Of a stretch of 26,706 nt of DNA, positions 1 through 9,700 are shown piece by piece (position 1 is the stretch's first letter; every line of letters begins with the position of its first letter). Under the pieces are notes generated by a model. The model had not been told where the DNA came from, did no database searches, and saw only the letters and a program-made list of their open reading frames with translations. Origin of the DNA: Deinococcus aerophilus. Its GTDB lineage: Bacteria; Deinococcota; Deinococci; Deinococcales; Deinococcaceae. A program made the position numbers and the translations under genes. The stretch is taken from the NCBI RefSeq assembly GCF_014647075.1, contig NZ_BMOM01000036.1, positions 1 through 26,706 on the forward strand, written 5' to 3'.

Positions 1-20
1 CCGGTGGCATTTTCGGTTGT

Positions 21-74
<54 letters not shown>

Positions 75-135
75 CGTCAGGTCGCCGCCCTCAGTCCGGA
101 AGATTCACGGCAGTGAGCCAGAAGTGGAACCGTGG

Positions 136-717
136 TCAGGAGCCCGGTTCCATCTTCGACACCGGCCCGGGTCTTACCCCGAAGCGGGCGAGCACCCAAC
201 GGTCCAGGCCCCACCAGCCGGCCACCCGCCAGCCCAGCACCAGCCACGTCGCCAGGATGAACAGCAGCGGGTTGGTGCTGACCGTGCCCGCCAGCAGGTA
301 GCTGGCATTCATCACGCCGCCGAAGAAGGCCGCAATGCCGGTCAACAACCCCATGATCAGCGCGGTTCCGACCACCACCTCGCCGTAGGCCACCAGATAC
401 GAGAAAACGGCAGCGTTGGGCAGCGCGACGTTTTGCAGGAACCACGCATACCAGCCCTAGACGTCCGGGTGGGCGCCGCCGGTCTTGGTCAGGGCGCCGG
501 TCAGGAAGCCGCTGACCGCTGTGCCGGCCTGCTCACCAACCCAGACGCCGGCCGGGTTGGTGACCTTGCCCCAGCCGGCCAGCAGCCACTCGTAGCCGAC
601 ATAGAGGCGCAGCAGGGTCCACAGCGGAACCAGGCGGGTATCGGCAAACAGCAGCCGCGACAGCCGGGGTTCGGACAGGGCTCCGGAGGCGGGGACCGGA
701 ACACGCAGACCCGTCAC
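136..717 (-). pseudogene. DoxX-family membrane protein, interrupted by an in-frame TAG
   Basis: The reading frame runs from a GTG at 717 to TGA at 136 (193 codons) with one amber stop at 459-457. The same frame continues cleanly on both sides: residues before the stop end GGAHPDV and those after it begin GWYAWFLQNVALPN. The N-terminal part carries the DoxX/DoxD signature region LLRLYVGYEWLLAGWGKV. The second half has hydrophobic segments around AYGEVVVGTALIMGLLTG and NPLLFILATWLVLGW, fitting a four-helix membrane protein of normal family length. The GTG start overlaps the stop of the upstream universal stress protein gene by 4 bp (GTGA), so the two were translationally coupled. DoxX/DoxD proteins are linked to thiosulfate:quinone or other redox roles at the membrane; the substrate here is unknown. 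A CAG (Gln) to TAG change would explain the break. A sequencing error or stop readthrough is also possible. The only start-like codon after the break is a GTG at 393, so re-initiation looks unlikely. Confidence 0.75.
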
Positions 718-1205
718 CGCCCGGCCTCCTGGGCCGCAGGATGCTTCGTGCGGGTGGGGCTGGTCTTGGGCTGGCGCACCAGCAGCACCGGCACGTCCAC
801 CCGGCGCATGACTCCCTCGGCGACGCTGCCCAGAAAGAAGTGTTCCAGTCCGGTGCGCCCGTGCGAACTCATGACCACCAGCGAGGCGCCCTGCCGGACC
901 ACCTCGTCCGCGATGGCCTGGGCGGTCCGCGGATCGGCGTCATCCAGGCGCACCAGCTGAACGTCCGGATGGTCCAGCGAGTCCCGGGCGTCTTCCAGAA
1001 TCCGCTGGCCCTCGGCCCTGGCGCGCGCACTTTCCTCGGCTCCGTCGTAGACGTAGGCGGATTCCGCGTAAACCACCACCGGCGGGGGTACCACGTACAG
1101 CAGGGTCAGCGAACTGCCGTAACGCCGCGCCAGATCGGCGGCCACCGGCAGGGCCAGGGCGCTCAGGGAACTTCCGTCGATGGGCACGAGAATGTGTTCG
1201 AACAT
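714..1205 (-). CDS. Universal stress protein, single UspA domain
   Basis: A 163-residue cytoplasmic UspA-fold protein. It opens with the typical strand MFEHILVPIDGS and ends with the nucleotide-binding signature SSHGRTGLEHFFLGSVAEG followed by VPVLLVR, so it probably binds ATP and forms dimers. The frame is open much further upstream, but the start is placed at the second of two adjacent ATGs (1208 and 1205). A strong AGGAGG lies 6 nt before the 1205 ATG, and only from here does the protein match the family. The C-terminal tail (about 20 residues after LLVRQPK) is basic and probably disordered. The gene is first in a two-gene operon with the DoxX-like gene, overlapping it by 4 bp. It sits directly behind one of the four GTAAT direct-repeat promoters, which would give a leader of only about 12 nt. 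The exact stress role cannot be read from sequence. Confidence 0.9.
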   Translation of the reverse strand: MFEHILVPIDGSSLSALALPVAADLARRYGSSLTLLYVVPPPVVVYAESAYVYDGAEESARARAEGQRILEDARDSLDHPDVQLVRLDDADPRTAQAIADEVVRQGASLVVMSSHGRTGLEHFFLGSVAEGVMRRVDVPVLLVRQPKTSPTRTKHPAAQEAGR

Positions 1206-1223
1206 CATGGACCTCCTCGGGGC

Positions 1224-1255
1224 AGGATCTTCCGGGAGGATTACCGGTCCATTAC
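1224..1255 (-). promoter_or_regulatory. GTAAT direct-repeat promoter A (UspA-DoxX operon)
   Basis: On the minus strand, GTAAT (1255-1251) and GTAAT (1244-1240) form an 11-bp-period direct repeat. Ten bases later comes the -10-like hexamer GATCCT (1229-1224). Transcription would begin near 1217, just at the AGGAGG of the UspA gene. No -35 box is evident, which fits an activator-dependent promoter. The same layout occurs at 13084-13115, 19179-19210 and 19337-19368. Confidence 0.65.
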
Positions 1256-1342
1256 GGGCGCGGCGCTCAGGCGGCGGTCCGCCAGGCCACGCCCGAGGAG
1301 CCGGAAACTGCCCCCTCCGCATGTCAATTCCACCAATGCCCA

Positions 1343-1372
1343 TTGTCAGCAACGGCGCCGCGCTGCTAGGCT
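1343..1372 (+). promoter_or_regulatory. Leaderless promoter of the MerR-like gene
   Basis: TTGTCA (1343-1348) and TAGGCT (1367-1372) are separated by 18 nt, and TAGGCT is preceded by TGC (extended -10). The ATG begins exactly 6 nt after the -10 hexamer, so the transcript should start at or next to the start codon. No Shine-Dalgarno sequence is visible, which agrees with leaderless translation. Confidence 0.55.
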
Positions 1373-1378
1373 GCCCCC

Positions 1379-2029
1379 ATGCTGGACATCGCGCCCGACT
1401 GGACCGGCGGCATCGACGAATTCGTCGCCACGGCCAACGCCTGGCTGACTCAGTTGCTGCCGGAAGACCGCGCCGCCCGCCCCAAGGACGAGGTCAATGC
1501 GCGGCTGGTCCGCCACTACACCACCGTCGGCCTGCTGCCCCTGCCCCGCCGGGAGGGCCGGGAGGCCCGCTACGGACGGCTACACCTGCTGCAACTGCTC
1601 GCCCTGCGCCGCCTGATGGCCGACGGCCTGAGCGGCAAGGCGCTGTACAGCACGTTGTCCGGCCAGGACGAAACGGGGCTGGCCCAGCTGGCCCAGGAGG
1701 GCGCGACCGGCGAGGCGGCCAGCGGGCCCCCCAGCGACGCGCTGGCCTACCTTCAGAACCTCAAGGCCCAGGCCAAACGTCCCCGGCCCGTGGCCCCCCT
1801 GCCCACTTTTTTCCACGCGGCCCCCGTTCCCGAGCTTCAACCCAGACGGCAGCGGCCCTCCAGAGTGGAGGCGACCCCCCTGGTGCGGGTCACTCCCCAG
1901 CCCGGCCTGGAACTCACGCTGGGACCGGACTTCACCGCACCCCAGTCGGAAGAGGAGTGGACCCGCTTGCTGCGTCAGGTGCGCCGTGCCGTGGACGCCG
2001 CAGGGCAGGCCACCAGCGAACGTCAGTAG
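1379..2029 (+). CDS. MerR-like transcriptional regulator
   Basis: A 216-residue protein. Residues about 35-90 look like a MerR-type winged helix: a helix-turn-helix with ARLVRHYTTVGLLP, then the wing REGREARYGRLHLLQLLALRRL. This is the usual R-x-Y-x-x-x-G-L-L-P arrangement. The stretch after about residue 90 (Gln, Gly, Ala, Pro-rich) is low complexity. The C-terminal part has no effector-binding domain that I recognise and no clustered Cys or His to suggest metal sensing. It begins at an ATG with a -10 six bases upstream. The next gene in the same direction is the VWA protein 184 bp further, whose promoter region has repeated GACATT elements that could be this regulator's operators (inference). 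The pairing of a MerR-like gene with a VWA gene is one I associate with Deinococcus, unverified. Confidence 0.7.
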   Translation: MLDIAPDWTGGIDEFVATANAWLTQLLPEDRAARPKDEVNARLVRHYTTVGLLPLPRREGREARYGRLHLLQLLALRRLMADGLSGKALYSTLSGQDETGLAQLAQEGATGEAASGPPSDALAYLQNLKAQAKRPRPVAPLPTFFHAAPVPELQPRRQRPSRVEATPLVRVTPQPGLELTLGPDFTAPQSEEEWTRLLRQVRRAVDAAGQATSERQ

Positions 2030-2032
2030 TGA

Positions 2033-2046
2033 CGCGGGTGACCGCG
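2033..2046 (+). terminator. Small hairpin after the MerR-like gene
   Basis: CGCGG (2033-2037), loop GTGA, CCGCG (2042-2046), starting 3 nt after the stop codon. The stem is GC-only and short, with no T-run behind it, so it may be a weak terminator or a chance structure. Confidence 0.25.
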
Positions 2047-2069
2047 AGACTGTGTTCCGGGAAGGCGAC

Positions 2070-2118
2070 AATGTCTCCCCTCCAGTTTGTTGACATTATG
2101 AATTGTTGACATTAAACT
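2070..2118 (+). promoter_or_regulatory. Sigma-70 promoter with repeated GACATT elements (VWA gene)
   Basis: TTGACA (2090-2095) and TAAACT (2113-2118) are spaced by exactly 17 nt, the best consensus promoter in the window. It is overlaid by a 12-bp direct repeat TTGTTGACATTA at 2087-2098 and 2103-2114 (period 16). An inverted copy of the core, AATGTC, lies at 2070-2075. The second repeat covers the spacer and the first bases of the -10, so a protein bound there would block RNA polymerase. This suggests a repressor, perhaps the MerR-like product. The leader to the ATG at 2214 would be about 90 nt. Confidence 0.6.
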
Positions 2119-2213
2119 CTGGTCAGCTTCACGGTTTCCCCGGTTCTTCTGGTCCGCCCCTCACCCGCCCCCGGGCTGGTGGTCGTCCTCTTCCCTATCT
2201 TCCGGAGTCTGCC

Positions 2214-3482
2214 ATGCACGAACCCCAGTCCCCCACCGCCGCCCCCCGCATCGAACTGCTGCCCCTGAAAGCCGGTCTGCCCGAGGGGCAGGCGGGCGAG
2301 GTCACCGTTCTGGCCCGCCTGTATCCGGCCCCGCCTGCAGAGGTGGGCGGCTTCCGTCCGCCGCTGAACCTCGCGCTGGTCATCGACCGCAGCGGCTCCA
2401 TGAGCGGGCCTCCCCTCGCGATGGCCCGGCGGGCCGTTCAGGTGGCCCTGCAGACCCTGCAGCCGCACGACCGGGTGAGCGTGGTGGCCTTCGACGGTCA
2501 GGTGGAGCCCGTGGTGATGCCGCAGCTGGTAAACGATCCGCAGGCGCTGTGCCGCGCGGTCGAGGGCATCACCGCCGGCGGCAGCACCGCCCTGCACGCC
2601 GGATGGCTGGAGGGGGCCATGCTCAGCGCACAGTTTCACGATCCCCGGGCCCTGAACCGCGTGCTGCTGCTCAGCGACGGACAGGCCAATGCCGGCGAGA
2701 CGCGCCCCGAGGTGATCGCCCAGCACGTGCGCGGCCTGAATGCGCGCGGCGTGGGAACGAGTACGGTGGGCCTGGGCCGCAGCTACGACGAGACCCTGCT
2801 GCAGGCGATGGCCGACGCCGGCGACGGCAACTACGAACACATCGAGGATGCCGAGGAGCTGCCCGGTTTTTTCCAGACCGAATTGCAGGGCCTGACCCGC
2901 ACCACCGGGCTCACCGTCAGCCTGGGCGTAGAGCCCAACCCGGCCCTGGGCAGCCTGCGCCAGGAGGTTCTCAACGACCTGCCGAGAAACGACCTGGGAC
3001 GCTGGCAGCTGCCCAACCTGATCGCGGGTCGGCCGCTGGAGGTGGTGTTCACGGTTCAGATCCCGGCACAGCAGCGGGCGGCCGAACTGGGGGTGACGCG
3101 GGTGCGCGTGGCCTGGACGGACCGGGAGGGCCGGCGCCACCGCCTGCGCGCCCAGCTGAACCTGCCGGTCCTCGGAGCGGCGGCCTACGACCGGCTCGCC
3201 GAGGATGAGCGCGTGCGGGTGGCCGCCGAACGGCTGCGGGCCGCGCGGGTGCGCGAGCAGGCCGTCGCCTATGCGGTGGCCGGCCAGGTGCAGCTGTCCC
3301 GCGAGACGCTGGTCCGGGAGCACCGACGGCTCGCCGCCTTCCAGTCTACCGACCTTGCTCAGGAGGTGGCGGCCCTGAGCGAGCTGGACGCGGACTTCGG
3401 GCGTGACGAGCAGCTGGCCCGCAAACGGGCGGCCAGCCAGAGCTACAACACCCGCCGCAGCAAGGACCCGCAGTCCCGCTGA
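2214..3482 (+). CDS. von Willebrand factor type A domain protein
   Basis: A 422-residue protein without an obvious signal peptide or membrane helix, so probably cytoplasmic. A VWA domain spans about residues 50-225. The MIDAS metal site begins with LVIDRSGSMSG (D58, S60, S62 of the D-x-S-x-S motif). The later threonine is in AGGSTALHAG and the aspartate in VLLLSDGQAN. The middle part (GLTVSLGVEPNPALGSLR onward) looks like the beta-rich domain often found after VWA in this family. The C-terminal third is a charged helical region rich in Arg and Ala. The frame is open upstream, but the ATG at 2214 is chosen because GGAG lies 6 nt before it and the family match starts there. VWA proteins bind partners through Mg2+ at MIDAS; the partner here is unknown. 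It lies downstream of the MerR-like gene but has its own strong promoter. Confidence 0.85.
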   Translation: MHEPQSPTAAPRIELLPLKAGLPEGQAGEVTVLARLYPAPPAEVGGFRPPLNLALVIDRSGSMSGPPLAMARRAVQVALQTLQPHDRVSVVAFDGQVEPVVMPQLVNDPQALCRAVEGITAGGSTALHAGWLEGAMLSAQFHDPRALNRVLLLSDGQANAGETRPEVIAQHVRGLNARGVGTSTVGLGRSYDETLLQAMADAGDGNYEHIEDAEELPGFFQTELQGLTRTTGLTVSLGVEPNPALGSLRQEVLNDLPRNDLGRWQLPNLIAGRPLEVVFTVQIPAQQRAAELGVTRVRVAWTDREGRRHRLRAQLNLPVLGAAAYDRLAEDERVRVAAERLRAARVREQAVAYAVAGQVQLSRETLVREHRRLAAFQSTDLAQEVAALSELDADFGRDEQLARKRAASQSYNTRRSKDPQSR

Positions 3483-3488
3483 ACTGGA

Positions 3489-3501
3489 GCCCGCTGCGGG
3501 C
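3489..3501 (+). terminator. Short hairpin after the VWA gene
   Basis: GCCCG (3489-3493), loop CTG, CGGGC (3497-3501), 6 nt after the VWA stop codon. No T-run follows. Between this and the hairpin at 3673 the 170-nt stretch holds no convincing gene; a patch near 3570-3630 is less GC-rich than its surroundings but shows nothing I recognise. Confidence 0.3.
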
Positions 3502-3672
3502 CGCCCTGGCACCGCAGCGCAGCTGATACGGGCCGCCCGGTGGGGTCCAGCCGTTCAGGAGCTTCCGGCCGAACAGGTCGCGACAGAACAGCATCAAATC
3601 ACCAATACCCCTCACTTCATCAATCCAGCGTGCCGCCGGCGTCCTGTCCTCTGTTGCGGGTGCCGGCGTTCA

Positions 3673-3700
3673 CCGGTCGGCCGGGAGTCCCGCCCACCGG
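3673..3700 (-). terminator. Hairpin terminator after the cyclic glucan synthase gene
   Basis: A stem of about 12 pairs with one mismatch and one bulge closes on a 3-nt loop; it begins CCGGT (3673) and ends CCGG (3700). It lies 11 nt past the stop of the large minus-strand gene. No T-run follows, but the position between two convergent genes supports a terminator working in both directions. Confidence 0.5.
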
Positions 3701-3711
3701 GGAGGGTCGGC

Positions 3712-6700
3712 TCACAACTGGATCTCGATCCGGTGAAGCTGCCCGTCGTCTACCAGAGGAATGCCGTCCCCATCCAACGGCCGGCCATCGAGCTGACGGT
3801 GGGGGGGCTGCCCTGCCCGCGTGTTGATGACGTGCAGGGCGTACTCGCTGCGGCCATAGCGGTAGGTGACCCGGTACTCCGGCCAGTCGTCCGGGATGCA
3901 CGGTCGCACGCGCAGCGCGGGGCCTTCACGGGTGATGCCCAGCAGACCCTCCAGACCCAGGCGGTACATCCACGCCGCGGACCCGGTGTACCACGACCAG
4001 CCGCCCATTCCCACGTGCTGCGGGTTGCTGGAGACGTCGGCGGGCATCACGTAGGGCTCGGTCTGGAAACGGCCCACCCCCCGCGGCGTCCGGGTGTGCG
4101 AGATCGGATTGAGCAGCCCGAACAGCCGGTGCGCCCGCCCGGCATCTCCCAGCGCGGCAAACGCCCAGGCGGTCCAGACCGCGGCATGGCTGTACTGGCC
4201 GCCGTTCTCTCGGATGCCGGGGGGATAGCCCTGGATGTAGCCGGGATGGTGGCGACTGCGGTCAAAGGGAGGCGTGAGCAGCAGGATCAAGCCGTCCTCC
4301 TCACGTACGAGGTACCGGTCGACCGCCTCCATGGCCGTGCGGGCGCGGGCCGGGTCGGCGGCTCCGGACAGCACCGCCCAGGACTGCGAGAGGGCGTCGA
4401 TGCGACACTCCCGGTTCTGGGCCGAGCCCAGCGGAGTGCCGTCGTCGTAAAACGCGCGCAGGTACCACCCGCCGTCCCAGGCATGCGCCTCGAGGTTGGC
4501 GCGCAGCTGCCCGGCCTGTGCCTGAAAGGTGGCCGCACTTGCCGCGTCGCCGCGGGCGCGGCAGATCGGGATCATGCGGATAAGCACCGTATGCAGAAAC
4601 CAGCCCAGCCACACGCTCTCGCCCTGGCCCCCCGCGCCGACCAGATTCATACCGTCGTTCCAGTCGCCGCCGCCCATCAACGGCAGGCCATGGGGACCAG
4701 ACGTTCCCGCACGGCGCACCGCCCGCAGCAGGTGCTCGTACAGCGGTGCGGCCGGCCCCGGGCCGAAGGTGTCGTACCGTTCGTGTTCCTGTGGCCCCAG
4801 CTCATCGGCGCTCAGGAACGCAACCGACTCGTCCAGAATGGCCGCGTCACCGGTGGCACCCACATACCCGCACGTCACGTACGGCAGCCACAGCAGATCA
4901 TCCGAGATGCGCGTCCGGACGCCGCGCGAGTGGGGGGGATGCCACCAGTGCAGCACGTCCCCCTGCGTGAACTGATGTGCGGCGGCGAGCAGGATCTGGG
5001 CGCGCGCCAGTTCGGGCGCCGCGTGCAGCAGCGCGAGCACATCCTGCAGCTGGTCACGAAAACCGTACGCGCCGCTGGACTGGTACAGCGCCGAGCGTCC
5101 CCACACCCGGCACGACAGCGTCTGGTACAGCAGCCAGCCGTTGAGCAGCGTGTCCAGCGCCGGATCCGGTGTCTGCACGGTCACGGCGCCCAGCACCGTC
5201 CGCCACGACGCGCGGGCAGCGTTCCAGACCGTCTCCAGCCGCTCGGGATCGCGGTAGGCATCGAGCAGCCGCTCCGCCTCAGCGGCGTCGGCCCCGGCCC
5301 CCAGCACAAAGGCCAGATTCTGCTCACCCCCGGCCGGAAGGTCAACGTGGACCTGAAGGGCCGCGCAGGGGTCGCCCCCGGGGTCCACGTTTCCGCGCAG
5401 GCCCACCCGCTGCAGGGCCGCCGGCCGGGACAGGTCGCCGTGCCGGCCCAGGAACTCCACACGGTCTGCCGTGACGCCGTGCGGTGTGTGCGTGGACGCC
5501 AGGAAGGCCACCTGTGCGGGAACATCGGCGGCCCACGGATTGCGCACCAGCAGGGCCCCCCGCGCGCCGTCATAGTCGGGAATCAGGTGGGGGGCCTGAA
5601 CGTCGCGCTGGGCACCCAGCACCCACTCGGCGAAGTACGTGGCGGTCAGGCGGCGCCCGCGCGGCTCATCGTTGTGAAGGTGCAGCGCGATCACCTTGAC
5701 CGGGGCGTCCGGCGCCGCGTACAGCCGCAGCGTCTGGCGCAGGCCGTGGCTGTGGTGCGTGAAGACCGTGTAGCCCCAGCCGTGGCGCACCCGGTAGGGG
5801 GCCGGGGCCGGGGCCGGCTGTGGGGTCGGGGACCAGACCTCGGCGGTCTCCTCATCGCGCAGGTACAGCGCCTCACCGGGGCGGTCGCCCACAGGATCGT
5901 TGCTCCAGACGGTCAGGCGGTTCTCGCCGCTGTTGCCCGCCCAGCTGAAGCCGCCCCCGGACTCGGAGACCACGAAGCCCCCGCCCGGACTGGCGATCAC
6001 GTTCACCCACGGGCGCGGCGTTCCGTCGCCCGGACCCAGGTCCAGAACATACTCAGCGCCCCCGGAACCAAAGCCGCCCAGACCGTTCCAGAAATCCAGC
6101 GCCTCAGCGGCTCCGGAGCCTTCAGAACCGCCCTGCCCGGGAGGCCGGACCGGCAACAGCGGCGGCAGTTCGGCCGGCTCGGGCCCGGGCCGCAGCTGAT
6201 GGTCGAGCGAGCCGGCCGCGCTGGACAGCACCACCACGGCGCTGGCACGCAGCAGGCGCCGCTCGGCCTCGCCCAGCGCGTCGGCGCGCAGAACGAATAC
6301 GCCGCCGCGCCGGCCCAGCCAGGGCTCCGCGCCGCTGTCGGTCACCAGCCGCCCGACGGCCAGGGCCACGTCCTGTCCGTAGCCCTGGTCGCCCACGTTC
6401 AGCACGGCCAGATCAATCTGCATGCCGCGCTCGCGCCAGTAGCGGTGCAGCCGCAGCAGCTGCGAGAGCACCTCCAGTTCGGGCGCGGCGTGCACCTCCA
6501 GCAGCACGGTGGGCTGGTCGCCGGAAACGCCCAGGGCCCACAGGTCGCGCTGCCCCAGGGTGTTCGCGCGCAGCTCGGCGGCGTCTGCCCGCCACTCGGG
6601 ACGGGGATACGTCAGCGCCGCGAGCAGCCGCGCCCCCAGCTCGAGTTCCGGCGTGCCGATGCCCGCCGCCCGCAGGGCGCGTCCCGCCGCCGCGTCCCCA

Positions 6701-9700
6701 GAGACAAAGGCCTCGTCGATGCGCGGCCACGCGGCGAAACGGCGGGCCAGGGCCAGCGCCCCGGCGCGCGTGGCATCGGCCACGGCGGCCCAGGCCAGCG
6801 TGACCTCCTCGCCGGGCCGCAGGATAACCTCGGTCTGCAGCGCGGCGACCGGATCAAGGGCCTGGCCCACCGTGCCGGGCAGCGCCCCCGCATCCTGCGC
6901 GAGGGCCGCGGGAGCGCGCGGCGTGCCGTGCCGCCCCAGAAAAGCCTTCCGGGAGGCCGTCCAGCTCAGGGCCTGCAGCGGACCGGTGCGGCGCACGAGC
7001 AGGTGCCCCCACCACACCGGCGGCTCCCCGGCGCTGCGGGGCCGGCGGCTCAGCAGCAGCGTGCGCTCGTCGGGGCACCACTCGCTCTGCACGAACAGCT
7101 TGTTGAAGGCCGGGTGCGCCCGGTCCGCTCCAGGCCCCGAGAGCGCGGCTTCGACCTCGCCGGTAACCCGCAGACGCCGGGTCGTCTGCGTCTCGTTGCG
7201 CAGGATCAGGCGCCGCAGCTCGGCGTCCTGGTCGGGGTCGACCGTGACCTCCAGCAGCGACATGACGCCGTGTGCCCGCCGGTGAAAGCGGGCGGCGTGG
7301 CCGGAGAACACCGTGTCCTCCTCGTCGGCGCCGCCCCCCACAGGCTGCCGGGCCGGGCTCCAGCACACGCCGGAGTCCAGGTCCTGCAGATACAGCCAGC
7401 TGCCCCAGTCCTGCAGCGCCGGATCGGCGCGAAAGCGCGAGAGTTCCAGATCATTCCAGCGGCTACTGCCGCCGCCCGATTCGCTGATCAGAAGGCTGTA
7501 GCGGCCGTTTGAGAGCAGGTGCAGCTGGGGGACGGGGCCGCCGGGCGGGGCCGACCACGGGTCCAGCGAAAGGCCCGGCACCTCGCCCGGCGGCGCGCGG
7601 CGTTCGTCAAGCTGCAGCCGCTCCAGCGGCACCGAGTACGGCACCTGCTCATACAGCAGCAGCTCGGCCCCCGAGACGCGCGGATCGGCGTGAAAGCGTT
7701 CCACCATGGACCGCCGGCCCAGCACGTTGCCCAGGCTGACAAGCGTCATCCCCTGGTGGTGGGCCATGTATGACCGCACGAGGCCGACCCGCACCCCCAC
7801 CGGCAGGCGGCCCGGCGTGTAGTCGGCCGCCTCGTAGCACCCGTACCGGCCGGTCACTCCGCCCGCCCGCAGCCGCTCCAGATTGCGCAGGGTGGCTGCG
7901 GGTTGCCACGGCAGCGCAAGCAGCGAGGCGTAGGGCGCCACCACCAGATCGTCGCCCAGGCCGCGCTGCAACCCCAGGCCCGGCACCCCGAAGGCCCGGT
8001 ACTGGTAGTTCAGCCCAGCGTCAAAGTGGTAGTAGCCCGATTCCGACACGCCCCACGGCACGCCGTGGTGGCGGCCATGGGCGCGCTGGGTGTCCACCGC
8101 CGAGGCGCACGCGACCCCCAGCAGCGTGTGCGGCGGGGTTTTCATCAGCAGGCCGGGCATCAGGTACTCGAAGGCCGTGCCGCTCCACGACAGCAGCACC
8201 CGGCGCCCCCCCACGCGGGTCATGGGCCGCGCCAGATGCAGCCAGTGCGCCGGGCCGATCTGCCGCAGGGCGATGGCCAGGAAACTGGCGAGGCGCGACT
8301 CGGAGGCCAGCAGGTCGTAGGCGTTGTCGTCGGGGCGCTCCAGATCCGTGCGGTAGCCCAGCCGGAAGACCTGCCGCTGCGCGTCGAACAGGAAGTCCCA
8401 GCGCGCCCCCACGATCTCGGCCTCCGCCAGCGCCGCCAGCGCACGCACCTCCTCCAGCCACGCGCGGGTGTGGTCCGCGGCCTCCTGCAGCCCCGAGCGC
8501 AGACCGGCGCACCACGCCCGGCCGGCGTCGTCCGCGCCCGCTTCCAGGCCGTCCAGCGCGGCCCATGCCTGCACGTACAGCTCTGGAAGCTCGTGCAGAG
8601 GCGGCAGCGTGGGCAGCGCCTCCATTCCGGCCCAGCCAGCGCTGGTCCGCAGCCCGTCCGGCGCCGCCGCGCACGCGCCGAGCCACGGCACGAAACGGTC
8701 GCGCTGCTCACGCAGGTTGACCACGTGGTGGCGCAGGCGGTCAATCCAGGTCCCGACCTCCCACAGCGTCTCCTCGTCGGGCGGCGGCTGGGCTTCCTCG
8801 GCCAGCTGCAGCACGGCGGCCTCCAGCCGGGCCAGCCGGTCGCCGCACAGATCGGTCAGCAGGGCGCTCCAGGCCCCAGGCCGGGGCACGGCGGCCCGCA
8901 CGTCCTGTGCGGCCTGAGCACACCATTTCCGCGCCTCCGCTGCGGCCACGCCGGCACGCTCCAGCGCCGCGTGCAGCAGCGCCAGGGTGTCGAGCAGGCC
9001 GGTCCAGCGCTGGGCCTGCCACACCGGCTCGGCCGGCAGTTCCAGCAGGCCCTGGCGCACCGCGATCAGGCAGCCGAGCAGGTTGCCGCTGTCCACCGTG
9101 GACACGTACGGGGGATGCAGCGGCGCCAGCGTGCGCGTGTCGTACCAGTTGAGCAGGTGCCCGCTGTGGTGTTCCAGGCGGCGCATGCTCTCCAGGGTGG
9201 CGCGCAGGCGCAGGGTCAGCTCCAGCGGCCCCAGGTAACCCAGATCGTGCGCGCTGAGGGTCGAGGTCAGCAGCAGGCCGATGTTGGTGGGCGAGGTGCG
9301 GTGTGCGCTGACCCCCAGCGGCTGCTCCTGAAAATGATCCGGCGGCAGCCAGTGGTCGTCCGGGCCGACGAAGCGCTCGAAGAACAGCCAGGTGCGCCGG
9401 GCCAGCCCGCGCAGCTCGGCCCGCTGCGGCTCCGTGAGACTCGCCCGCCCGTGTCCGGGCGCGCGGCTGAGCCACCACGCCAGATGCGGCGAGCCGAACC
9501 ACGCCAGCAGCAGCGGCGCGGCGAGGATCAGGGGGGGACGCAGCAGCCCCGCCGCCAGCGCGGCCATCAGGGCGGCGGCCAGCGCGGGGGCCCCCCACAT
9601 CTCGGCCCAGACCCAGCCGCTGCCCACGCGGCGGTCCAGCGAACGCGATACCCGCGCGGCCGCGGTCCACTCCAGCCGCCGGCGGCCGGTCACGAACGTG

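Noticed and set aside
1206..1352. N-terminal extension of the UspA frame to 1352
   Set aside because: It would put the operator and the strong AGGAGG inside the gene, and the extra residues do not match the UspA family.
3346..3615. Minus-strand frame of 89 codons overlapping the end of the VWA gene
   Set aside because: No ribosome site and no family resemblance; the part overlapping the VWA gene reads as a shadow. A transposase remnant was considered for the segment near 3540-3615, but nothing supports it.
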